64,000 nucleotides of DNA from Adineta ricciae (taxonomy: Eukaryota > Rotifera > Eurotatoria > Adinetida > Adinetidae), in the NCBI GenBank assembly GCA_905250025.1, contig CAJNOJ010000192.1, positions 62,001 to 126,000 of the forward strand, written 5' to 3'. The position numbers and the translations under genes were made by a program. Numbering within the stretch: the first letter of the stretch is position 1; the number at the start of each line of letters is the position of its first letter. This document shows positions 1 through 10,262 of the stretch, piece by piece. The notes under the pieces are model-generated. The model was not told the origin of the DNA, did no database searches, and saw only the letters and a program-made list of their open reading frames with translations.

Positions 1-2148
1 CGGAATAAGAAAGAAGTCGTTTGAATCTCGATGATGATATATTTTCATTAATGTTTGACATTTTTCATAAGCACAACTACACTTATCATACTGTCTAGGC
101 TCGGTAATGACTTGTTTTCCTTTCGAACTATATTGATAAAAAATATTTTGACGATTCATGACTTGATTGGTTGAAATCGTAAGTTGAGTAATGTTAATAC
201 TTCGTTTAAACTGACTAATCGTCGAATCTTTCCAATTATGAATAAGTTGAATCATTTGTTTGTGAAAGAAATCGGAACGCATGACATGTAAACCAACAAT
301 TCGTCTTTGAAGAGAGTCATCAAGTGTATTATTTATTATTATCTTCGCCTGTTCACAAAGCATCGCTAAGGTTTGAAAATAAGTAGCAGCATTATGTTCA
401 TATTCAAATAAAATAGGTTTATCAAATTGTTTTGGTCGAACAAATTCGATCCATTGTGAAGTTATTAGATAACTTGAACATAAATGATGATAATGAGGTT
501 GAATCGTGAGAAAAGAAGAATATGATGTCGATAATGAAGTACATGAACATGTCAAATCATCGAGATAATCTTTTTCAAGATTAAGATATTCGAATTCGGA
601 TGGATTTGTAATTGTATGATAACGAATCCTTTTGATTGTTATATTGTATAATGTTAAGGTTGAAAAGGAAAGGACAATTAAAATGATATACAAACGAGTA
701 GCGTAACATTGATGACGAACTTGTCGATCATTAGAAGGAAAACTTTTGAATAAATTCAATTCGATGATTGATTTTTTCGCTGTTTTTTCGAGTTCTTGCA
801 AACGAATACGAACTAATATTCAATGTCAAAAACATTAGACTATTTTCATCATGAAAAGATCAGATAACTTACGAGAAATTTTTGGATATACAACTTTATT
901 TATTTTGTCCATTACGATTCGAACAATAATTGGAACTAATATTTGAAGTACCATAATCAAAGCGGCGAGTAGACTGATGAGTTGTGTGAGAACAAATTGC
1001 CAAGTTTGTCGTTTTACTTTCACATAAGTACATAAAAGAGATGCACATCCATTAAAATATTTCGTGTACGAGACGTCGGTTATCCAATCTTCCACCATCA
1101 AATCATTTACAATTGATCGTACGATTGTAAATGGTTTAAAACGACTTTGATTGTTGACAATCATTGCTGAGAATTTTTCTTTCGTGGGGAAAAATGAAAT
1201 CAATTCATCTAAACATGTTTGATTATAAAAACATTCAAGTGTTGATGCAAGAATTGAACCCATTGGTAAACAACCCGATGCTAATCCGGGAATTATTGTT
1301 ATATTTCCAGATTGATATTGTGTTTGTGCTCCAAATATACTGTCAAAGACAGCATTTGAACTACATTCCGAATCTACAAGACAATTACAACTTGTCTTAT
1401 TTATGCGATTATATGTAGCAGCGTAAATAGCAGGATGGTATTTGGCACTGTATGATATATGAAAGTTTGTTTGAAGACCAGAAACGAGTCTATTGTTCAT
1501 AATCATTTGTCGTACAAATTTCAATTGAGTGGCAAATGGTCGCGATACGGTTTGTTTAAATTGAGCGAGAGTTAATTGAATTTCTTGTTGAAAATTTATC
1601 TTCGAACGAATGTGTGTACTAATTAACATTGTTCGTTTGAATAAATCGATATGTTGTTGAAGATAAGAGTATGAGATATTACAAAAGCCAGACAATGCTT
1701 GAAATTGCGCAGTACCAAATGTACGAAAGTCTTTGACATTGAAATATGTCGAATTTGAACCGGAAAAAATCGCTTTTATCCATCGATTAGATACGAACTC
1801 ACTGCGACATATTTCATGTAAATTTGCATGTAATGAGATAAATTCACCATAGGAAAGTGAAATCTGGGAACAAGGACAATCGGCATCGATAGGTAAAACA
1901 TCAAATTGTTTTTCAGTTGGATTTTGTAGTTTCATGATCGTTGTTTCGACTTTAAATTTTGTGAAAAGGGCAAAACCAATGAGAAGAAATATAAGAAGAA
2001 CTATGTAAACTCGGGTAACAAGAATATTGAAATGACGTTGTTGCTCATTCTCCTCTTCGCCGCTATCAGCTACCGGTTGGAAAAGATTCAAATGTCGAAA
2101 ATAGTTTTTCAAAGAAAACATCATTCGACGACAAATGCTAGTCATCAT
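1..2148 (-). CDS. Two-unit membrane protein, rotifer-type family (partial at window edge)
   Basis: The start is the double ATG at 2143-2148. Exon 1 runs down to 871. A GTAAGT donor and a 60-bp intron (811-870) lead into exon 2, which stays open to base 1, so the C-terminus lies outside. The protein holds two homologous units. Each has a cytoplasmic segment with an NLF motif, one membrane span (TRVYIVLLIFLLIGFALF in unit 1, TRLYIILIVLSFSTLTLY in unit 2) and a Cys-containing ectodomain with matching landmarks: NPTE/NPSE, a CxC pair, SY..F, a later Cys-Ser, then SNRWI/TSQWI, and a later CNC/CSC. Unit 1 ends in a second span (LISLLAALIMVLQILVPIIV) before the unit 2 N-terminal segment. N-glycosylation sequons in the ectodomains fit a surface protein. 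No known domain was recognised, and the function is unknown. The intron position and phase (KIS|L) keep the two units in one frame, so they are likely one gene and not two neighbours, although two adjacent genes with a readthrough frame cannot be excluded. Confidence 0.75.
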
Positions 2149-3470
2149 AAAAGTATCTTTTACGCGTTTTTTATCAATAGAAATACTTTCACCAAATGAA
2201 AAGAGATCTCATATTCTAACTGTTGTTTTGTTTGTTAGTTTATCTCCCTGTAGAAAGTTCAATATAAGATAATAAATCAAATTTGAAAACTAGAACGATA
2301 ACACGTATGAGTTTTAGCATAAAATGTCGAACATCCGTTTCAGCATAACGATAAATAGGGTAATGTGAAGGCAAACAAGAGCACATTAAACTTGCAAGTA
2401 AATGTAGATTTTGCGAAATTTAAGTATGGATTGCAACTAGAAATGACAGGATTTCATTCACTTTCCCGACAACTACATTTTAGTCGAAATTCGAATGTCT
2501 ACCATTATTTTGAGGATGTAGGAGAAGATATAGGTGAAAGTAAAGGTGAAATTATCACTAATTGTGACAAAATTCGATCTAGAGTACAGCGTCTTCATCG
2601 GTACTATCAGAATTTGAATACCAAAAAACTACATATAGAAATGAATTTGTTGGTAAACTGTAGCAGACCCCAATGACGCTACTTTCGAATGGTAACGAGA
2701 TAAGTTCAATTAAAATCAATTTATTGATGGTTTTTTTAAGAAGAACGGCTCGAAGTGTCTACTCAAATGCGCTTGTCCGTTTTATAGATATTAAATATGT
2801 CTATCGTTCTTCCTATTTACACAGAATAATCGTTCACAATATATGTTCCTGTCATTTCATGAGACTTTTCGAAAGAGTTTTTTTTGTGTAACCAATAAAC
2901 AAGGCAGATGGCTAAAATTTTACGAACTATGTTTGTTACATCCGTATACATTTATGATCAATGATACTTTAGGACTTTTATCAGCATTATAAACTGCGTA
3001 TAGTTCTTCTTTAATTTCCTTTTGAAGGTATTTTATCTTTTGACAGAATACGGAAATGCGAATAAAATGTTGTTTTATCCAACAGTTTAAAGGATATTAC
3101 TAAAAAAAAACAAATATTATCATGATTTTCGTGAATCTATATTCTTTGTAGGAGAAACAGCCTCTTTTTGTGAACACCTATTTCTTCATAATAACAAGAG
3201 AAAGTCTTTTCATCGTAGCATTCTCACATTCTTCTTCTTGATTTATGATTTTTACAAACAGAACCTTCATATAAACATTACTTATGAAAAGCAACAGAAT
3301 AGATATTATTGAAATAATATATTTATTCAAAACATACACAAAAGAATTTTTGAATGCTTGTAGCCTTATCTGAACGTACTTCATTCAGTTCGAAATACGA
3401 CAAAATCATCAGACAAGGAATGAATATATATTTGATATTCCAATAAAGAATAAACAGGATCATCTGTTTT
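2149..3470. other. Intergenic stretch, nothing recognised
   Basis: AT-rich sequence between the divergent membrane-protein gene and the pseudogene at 3471. A 103-codon open frame at 2365-2676 shows no domain, no splice continuation and no family features, and it is probably chance. It may contain the promoters of the two flanking genes, but no element could be assigned. Confidence 0.4.
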
Positions 3471-4219
3471 ATGTGCCTATCTTCTCTGCAATCCAATTTC
3501 CTAAGAAATCTGTTGTTTATAATTGTGATTGTTCTGATCGCAGCAGCGGTTATTATTTCCGTGATTGTGATCAAACTCAAAAGGCAAAATACAGGACCAT
3601 CAATAAGAGAAACAACAGTAACAGCAACTACAACAATTATGACAGCAGAACCATTAACGTACACAAGTGTATCGATAACACCAACAGGTATAGTTCTGGG
3701 AATGTGACGAAGAGTTTAGATCTGATTTCAAATGTGTATCTTCATTCACAGTCATACAGACAAAATGATGATCTCTTTTAAAAACTATCAAACAGTTCTT
3801 TTTAGTTTCTCCCCTTAGATATTGATTATGATTCTACTGATCGACGTTTTCTTTTCACAATGACCTATCGATCATCTAATACACTCACTCTCATTCAAAC
3901 TGATCGATGACTTGGTCATTTAAACGTTCCTCTTCATACCCTTCAACCAGGCAACGATACACATGTGAGTGTACTCGAAGTCCGTGGTTTCAGGTCAACA
4001 CAATTCGCTACAGATATCACTTATGCGCTTTGTTTTGCTCTCGATGCTCTTCGATTGAATATCTATTTGCCAGTTGGATATTTTGAAAGTAACTATTTCG
4101 GATGGACTTTAAATGAAACAACAACGTGTAATCAAGCGAAAATATGGTATGAAAAGAAACAATATGATCGAATAAAAGCAAATTGTACAGATGGTGTTTT
4201 GAATAAAGGAGGAACATAA
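3471..4219 (+). pseudogene. Type II membrane protein gene interrupted by one in-frame TGA
   Basis: Exon 1 (3471-3687) encodes a short cytoplasmic N-terminus, a single membrane span (LLFIIVIVLIAAAVIISVIVI) and a Thr-rich stalk. A GT-AG intron (3688-3818) joins exon 2 in phase 1. Exon 2 reads openly to the stop at 4219 except for a single TGA at 3908-3910. The reading frame and protein-like character (VLEVRGF, FALDALRLNIYLPVG, Cys and sequons) are kept on both sides of the TGA. This fits a recently inactivated gene of a TM plus stalk plus ectodomain family. The ectodomain was not recognised. An alternative is a short truncated product or an unseen splice that removes the TGA, but no suitable GT-AG pair was seen. 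Confidence 0.55.
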
Positions 4220-4540
4220 AGTTTGAGTGTGTCATTCAAGAAAATGAAAATCAAAATGTTAACAGATAATCTGTCTTTATCAACACCAAAGTTGAGTATT
4301 GAAAGAACATAGGAATGAGAGACAACATCAAAATGACTATTTTATTTGTGATTGTTTGATGTTGTTGTTGTTGTTGTGTAACATCTGAATTCTATTCAAA
4401 CAGAATCTTTAATAAATTCTTTCTCTTCGATGTGAAAAAAAAACGTATGGAGAGGATTGACAGTTTCAATGGTAGATAAAAGATAACTGATAAGTATATT
4501 ATCATTCACATATGTCTTTTAAAAGGCATATATGGAGAGA

Positions 4541-6307
4541 ATGGTGAAATTTTTAATTCTTTTTGTATTGACAAATCTTTCCTCGGGCATAAACAATGGC
4601 CTCGGAAGAACTCCTCAGATGGGTAAAAATATGATACAAAAGCCAGTTTTATCAATAAAGAGATTTGAGTTTAGGTTGGAATAGTTGGTATAATTTTCAG
4701 TGCAATTATTCTGAAAAGAGAATTCAGAAAACGGTTGATATAATCATCAGTAGTGGTCTGGCTGCTGCGGGCTATGAATATAGTTTGTCATGAGGTGTTG
4801 ATTATCGTTTGAAATAAAGTTTCTTTTGATTTAGTTAACCTTGATGATTGCTGGCAAGTAGGTCGAGATGCAAATGGAACGATTCTAGCTGATCCAGTTG
4901 CTTTTCCAAATGGAATGAAAGCACTGGTTGATTATGTTCATTCACGTAAACTTAAGTTCGGTTTATATTCAGGTAACATTTCCCTTGCGTGAGATTCTAT
5001 CTAAAATTATCTCTTGTTAGATGCCGGTTACAGAACGTGTGCGGGTCGACCTGGTTCTCTAGGATATGAAACAAAAGATGCCAATACATATGCACTATGG
5101 GATGTTGATTATTTAAAATATGATAACTGTAATACTGATGGAACGAAACCAGAAGTGCGCTACCCAGTTATGCGTGACGCATTGAACGCGACGGGTCGAC
5201 CCATCTTCTATTCACTTTGCGGTGAGTTTTCTATCCATGACTGAGTAAAAAAAGAAAAGGTCATATGTGAATAGAATGGGGCGTTGATACACCAGCACTA
5301 TGGGCTGCAAATGTTGGAAACAGTTGGCGGACAACTGATGATATTTCTGATAATTGGGAATCGATGACTCACACAATAGATATAGCAAGACACAATTGTA
5401 AGTTATCAAAGAATTGATTTTATTTCATTTAGAATAATCAATTTGCTGATAAAGCTCGACCTGGTGGCTGGAACGATCCTGACAGTAAGCTTTCTATATA
5501 AGGTTCTAAAAGACACCAGTAATTTTCATAACGGTGTTAAGTGTAGTGCTACGAATAGGCAACGGTGGTATGACGAATACGGAATACATCTCCTATTTCT
5601 CTCTTTGGGCTATCAGTAAAGCTCCACTTCTGATCGGCGGTGATGTAACCAACATGAGCCAAGCAACTCTAAATATTTATCTAAATCGTGAAGTGATCGC
5701 TATTAATCAAGACCCATTAGGAATACAAGGAAAAAAAATTGTTGTTTCGTCATCACAAACATTCAACAATGTATTCGCTGCTAAATGTTCAACTCATGAT
5801 CAACGACAAAAATGGATTTACGATGTTAATAATGATCATATTCGATCAACATTAAACGGACAATGTTTAACAATCGACAAATGTGATTCTGGTAGTGATG
5901 GATTGATGAATATTGTAACAACCACATGTTTCAGTAATATTTCCAAATCATCATGTCCACGAAAAATTCAACAATGGATGAGCAATAATCTATGGCAATT
6001 GAATAAAACAGATGGACTCATTCGAAGTGCTGCCAATACTGAATGTTTAACCGTTCCGCAAATTACAGAAATATGGGCTGGACCATTATCTGATGGATCC
6101 CAAGCTGTGCTGTTATTTAATCGAAATAGTACAATTAGTGAAGTGATTACTATTAAATGGACGGATTTAGGATGGTCAACTAATCAACGAGCAAGTGTTC
6201 GAGATTTATGGACTCATCGAGATCTCGGAGTGTTCGTAGGCAATTATACTTCGCCTAGTATCGAACGACATGCCGTACAGATGCTGAAAATTACACGAGT
6301 TCATTAA
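4541..6307 (+). CDS. Secreted alpha-galactosidase, glycoside hydrolase family 27, with inserted lectin-like region
   Basis: Seven exons: 4541-4621, 4675-4782, 4835-4972, 5021-5221, 5275-5397, 5433 or 5456 to 5484, and 5547-6307. A signal peptide ([16 protein letters not shown]) is followed by GH27 barrel motifs: [35 protein letters not shown] (the Asp is the family nucleophile), SLCEWG and RPGGWNDPD(M) (the last Asp is the acid/base). GH27 enzymes remove terminal alpha-galactose from glycans. The C-terminal sandwich resumes at [19 protein letters not shown]. Between [10 protein letters not shown] and EIWAG, which are close together in ordinary GH27 enzymes, about 120 residues are inserted. 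They carry QKW and QCLTI motifs and Cys, resembling a ricin-type/QxW carbohydrate-binding fold (inference). Joining exon 5 to an exon 6 starting at 5433 gives an immediate stop. A downstream AG at 5454-5455 restores the frame but drops about six to eight barrel residues. The start is the ATG opening the signal peptide. The gene ends 17 bp before the convergent deaminase. Confidence 0.9.
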
Positions 6308-6324
6308 CTAATAAAAATTTTTTT

Positions 6325-6837
6325 CTATTTTATTTGTTTCCAAAAATTTTTATGAGGTTCGACTAATTCGTCCTCAAGTTCAGGAAACGGACCCCATACT
6401 TTCACATTTTTCTGTCCATGTTCAAAAACATAACGACAAGGAATATCCAGTGTAGGATTCTTTTCATCATTACCAGTCAATTCAAGCAAACGTTTTTCTG
6501 TTGCACCATAAACAACCCGACCAATATTCGCCCAATACAAAGTCCCCGCACACATTACACACGGTTCAAACGTTGTATAAAGTGTACAGTTCCAAAGATA
6601 TTCCGATGAAAAATTCGTACACGCATTTCGTACAAGCGTCGATTCAGCATGATTCACCGTATCAATATTTCCTTGTTCCATTAAAATTGTTTCATTATCT
6701 GGAGCGATAAGCACGCAACCAAATGGGTGGTGACCGAATTGTAACGCCCGTTTCGCAATTTTATTCGCATGGCACAAATGCTTCCGCATCTGTTCGCATG
6801 TTGGGTCAGAGTAACGTGATGTTAAAATCTCGGTCAT
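6325..6837 (-). CDS. Cytidine/nucleoside deaminase family protein (zinc-dependent)
   Basis: Single exon, about 170 residues from the ATG at 6835-6837 (MTEILTSRY); the open frame extends upstream only through a GTG. The zinc-dependent deaminase signatures are HPFGCVLIAPD, VNHAEST (His ligand and catalytic Glu of the HAE motif) and FEPCVMCAGTLYW (PCxxC ligands). The remainder (IGRVVYGA, then an aromatic-rich C-terminus with VWGPFPELE) resembles bacterial and fungal nucleoside/guanine deaminase-like proteins more than animal CDA or dCMP deaminase. The likely activity is hydrolytic deamination of a purine or pyrimidine base or nucleoside in the cytosol. The exact substrate cannot be fixed from sequence. 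The absence of introns beside intron-rich neighbours is compatible with horizontal acquisition, but it does not prove it. Confidence 0.88.
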   Translation of the reverse strand: MTEILTSRYSDPTCEQMRKHLCHANKIAKRALQFGHHPFGCVLIAPDNETILMEQGNIDTVNHAESTLVRNACTNFSSEYLWNCTLYTTFEPCVMCAGTLYWANIGRVVYGATEKRLLELTGNDEKNPTLDIPCRYVFEHGQKNVKVWGPFPELEDELVEPHKNFWKQIK

Positions 6838-7243
6838 AGTTTTAAATAAATTCACGATTTGTTTCTTTGGCTTGAAGATATGTTATCTTAACTATGCGTG
6901 GCCAATTGAATAAAGAATCCTTTTTATTCTATAGATGTCATGTCAACTAGAAAAATATAATCATTTGGCTTCATCCTTGAATAGTACAGAAAACGCGGTT
7001 GAGTACGCTCTTGCACTCGCTATCTGCGAATGTGTCATGTGAGAAAGTGCACAAAAAGAAAGTAATATTCTCTTCCAAATGCAAGGAATATATAAAGTAA
7101 CAGGATATTAAAGAAGGATTTTACCGCACGAAACGTCGTGTTGTTTATAGAATATAAAATGACGTCGATAATTCCAATCTTTCTTTGCTTTATTTAGTTG
7201 AAAGACACACAGAACATCTTTTAACGAAGAAGAACTCATACTA

Positions 7244-8283
7244 ATGAATTCTACTGATTTCTACGAATCGTTTTCTCTTTCTCTATCAATTAATCTCATC
7301 ACTATATTGTCTAGTGGAATAGGTATTCTATTTTCTCTCACATTTATCTACATTATCTCATCAATTTCTTCATTACGAACACTTCCGAACATTCTAACAT
7401 TGAATTCCGCCTTCGCTCTGCTTATTCTTTCAAGCGACACTCTCCTGATCGGAATTTATATTTTATATCGAGATATCAAACGCAAACAACTCCAAACATC
7501 CATCGAAATGCGAAGTTTAGTTTTTTGTCATATCCGCGGTTACGCCGCACACGTGTCATTTGGTGCATTGATGTATTCTTATGTTATTCAAGCATGTTAT
7601 CGTCTAATTGGAACGATCTATTACCATCAAATATCTCTGAAGATTTATACATACGCAATTGGTCTTCAATGGATATTTGCTGTAGTACAACTTCTACCGA
7701 TTCTACTTGGAAAGAATCAAGTCTACATTGAACATGAATATTTGTGTCAGATTGCGATTGAAAATAGCAAAGGGATTTGTTATATTAATTTAACAAATTA
7801 TGTAATACCGGTTATGATGATTGTGTTGATATATTATAAAATTACGAAATCCGTGCGAGAAAAAGTGAATAATGGTATGACATAAATGAGCTTTTCAGGA
7901 CGTTTTTACTCAAAGAATCTGTTTCTTTAGGGACTTACAGGTATAACATCCATCGTGCACGTCGTCAAATGGTGTTAACTCAACGAATTCTCATTTTAAT
8001 TACAATTATCTTTGTTCTTGGCGGACCTTACACAGTCTTTATTATCTTAGAAGCTTTCTCCATTCGACGTGCACCGTCGTATTCACATCGGATTGGTTTT
8101 ATGTTCATCGCCATTGCTTGTTGTTTAAGCATTGTAACAATCTTATATTATGCTCAAACAGCGCGTGAAGCCATTTTCAAAAAGAATCCATCGCGAAAGT
8201 ACGAATTGAAACGACTGAACTCAAACAATGACAAAAGATTAATACAGAAAAAAGAGACCATTAATAGCACGAGAGAAACTTGA
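7244..8283 (+). CDS. Rhodopsin-type (class A) G protein-coupled receptor, rotifer-divergent
   Basis: Exon 1 is 7244-7874, the intron 7875-7930 (GTATGA...TTTAG) and exon 2 7931-8283, about 330 residues in total. Seven hydrophobic segments are visible, with a short glycosylated N-terminus (MNSTDF). The first spans are separated by a short loop, and TM3 ends in ACYRL where a DRY-type motif would sit. After TM5 a basic loop (ITKSVREKV...IHRARRQ) leads to TM6 (LILITIIFVLGGPYTVFIIL) and TM7, which is followed by a charged tail rich in Lys, Arg and Asn. It lies in the plasma membrane. The ligand is unknown. It is a different subfamily from the two receptors at 45.4 and 48.0 kb: it has no shared LRNCSQIKWAHR-type segment and its intron lies in the third intracellular loop instead of near the C-terminus. 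Confidence 0.85.
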
Positions 8284-8845
8284 ACTATATGTTTTGGTGA
8301 GAATGTGTAATGATCAATACAACTACACTCTTGTCTTTGTCGGCACTGTCTACAAGTGAAAGCAGATGGAGTTTCTATTTTCGACATTTCCTTTTTTGAG
8401 AAAAATTAATAAAAAGAAATTAGAAAACGTAGGTGTTGACTTTATTTTGGCACGTCAATTTCAGATCTGTATCATCAAAGTTTGCGAATAGAAATGCCGA
8501 TTTTCGGTTGGATATTCGCGACTATGAAATCTTTTTTCTCTATTTTCCTCATATTTTGACAATAGTCAAAATAGTTATACATGTGAGGGGATATACAGTT
8601 TTTGATGAAACTCTAACATATTTTCCGAAATTCTAAATTAACCGTCGGGAAAACTCTTCTTTTAACTCTATTAAATACACATCTCAAACATTCGTCATCT
8701 TCACGTTTATTTATATCGATTGTTTCAGAAAATTGCACGATATAAATATAGTTCACTCGTAAGTAAAGAAATCTTCACGCAAACTTTCAATAAGTCTAGC
8801 GGCCCAACGAACTGCATTTATCATCATTTTCGTAGGGCTAGTATT
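8284..8845. other. Intergenic stretch, nothing recognised
   Basis: AT-rich sequence after the GPCR stop. It includes AATAAAAA-type stretches near 8405 that could serve as the receptor's polyadenylation region. No coding feature is supported. Confidence 0.4.
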
Positions 8846-9216
8846 TATTTGAGCACTAAAAATACTGAAATGAGCATTAATAAAAGATATGAATGAGCAG
8901 TAACTGCTGAGCAATAAAAAAGTCATTTTTGATCATTTTTATATTGTAAAATAAATACTAATTAATTAATTAAATAGTAGTATTAAATTCATATTTTAGC
9001 AATAGTAAATAGAAAAACTGCAGATTTTATTGCTAATTTTAATACATTATGGCTCATTTAGTTTCATTAGTGCTAGTTTAGTATTATTATTGCTCATTTA
9101 ATTTTATTAATGTTCATTCAATATAATTATTGCTCAATCAGTATTTTTAGTGCCAATTTTCGTTATTGCTCATTTAAGTACTTTTAATGCCCACTTAAAT
9201 ACAAGTCTTTTCGTAG
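8846..9216. repeat. Inverted arrays of degenerate ~20-bp repeats (foldback-like AT-rich element)
   Basis: The right half (about 9025-9200) is a degenerate tandem array with a period near 20 bp and units resembling TGCTCATTTAGTATTATTAT (for example at about 9091-9110 and 9131-9150). The left half (about 8850-8925) carries the same core as TGAGCA in reverse orientation (TGAGCACTAAAAATACTGAA). The two halves could therefore fold into a long imperfect hairpin. An AT-only centre (about 8935-9000) separates them. This looks like a non-autonomous foldback or MITE-like element. No target-site duplication was confirmed. Confidence 0.6.
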
Positions 9217-9232
9217 TGTTGTCATCATTTGC

Positions 9233-9680
9233 CTAGTTGAACACATCTTGGTTGGTAGTGTGATGGCCTGAATGTGCTATTTGAACTAATCGACCAGCGG
9301 TGCCATGATTTGATTTGACGATTAGGCCAGGACCTCCTCCTCTCATTCCCATAGCATTAGCAACAATTACAGCTCCACCAGATTCCATACAGGAACATTC
9401 ATATCTATTAGACAAGAAAATTTCTTTCGAGCATCGTGAATCATAGCAAATGTTCGGTAGACAGATCGATTTCACTTGTTTAGGAACAATCTACTCGATG
9501 GATTCTTGCGCTCGGTTTTCCGCTATAATAGAATATTTTTTCTGCAATTGAACAGATTTCTTAATATAATCATATGACTTCTCAAGGAAAATATTTCCTA
9601 CATATTCCGAACTCTTTGCGTCGCTAATATTCTGATATGAGGCACATATTCTTGATGCGTTGCTTTCAAGAAAATGATAC
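9233..9680 (-). pseudogene. Unrecognised gene fragment with one in-frame TAG
   Basis: On the minus strand one frame is open from about 9680 down to the stop at 9233, except for a single TAG near 9492. The sequence continues coherently on both sides: KKSVQLQKKYSII upstream, and GGGPGLIVKSNHGTAG and LVQIAHSGHHT downstream. There is no plausible ATG start upstream, and the 5' side dissolves into stops. It is most likely the 3' remnant of a larger gene, truncated next to the foldback element. No family was recognised. Confidence 0.3.
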
Positions 9681-10262
9681 TCAATAAGATTATTTCATTA
9701 TATTTAGACTTTCGACGAAACAGATATATAACCAGAAGAGATTACAAAACAAATCGATACTTTCTTGTCCTACTTGTGTCTAATCCTGATGTTGCATTCG
9801 ACAATTTTTCATGTGAACAACTGACATTCGAACGAAAAACATACAGAATCTATCAAACTGAACTCGAACGTAATGTTGAAAACGTCTTTCCATTTTTTCA
9901 CAAGACTATCGAAAAGTGACATCGACGAGAAGAGGAATTTTGAAAACTTCTCGTGATGAAATGGATGATTGGAAAAGAATTTTTTCAATGACTTCTTTCT
10001 CGGAGAAATTCGGTTGAAAATATGAAATCTTTTATTCACATTGTAAATGTAAGCAGATAATTTTCGATGACAACACAAAGATCAATCCGATCATTTGTAT
10101 GCCAAGTGATATCTTTAGCAATATTCCGACGAATCTGCTATGACTATGTTCGAAACAGTTTTTCGATCACTTTCACGTCAATCAGTCAGATCTGACTTTG
10201 TTTTATTCGAAAAAAAAAACGATTCCAATCTTGATTTTTTCCTGCAAAATCAGTTTGACATT
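9681..10262. other. Intergenic stretch, nothing recognised
   Basis: Short overlapping open frames on both strands with no domain features. It includes the region downstream of the F-box gene. Nothing can be supported. Confidence 0.35.

Noticed and set aside
2365-2676. 103-codon plus-strand open frame
   Set aside because: No domain, signal, hydrophobic pattern or splice partners. Composition looks like chance translation of AT-rich DNA.
8846-9216. CRISPR array
   Set aside because: Repeats are degenerate, contiguous without spacers and inverted about a centre, in a eukaryotic genome.
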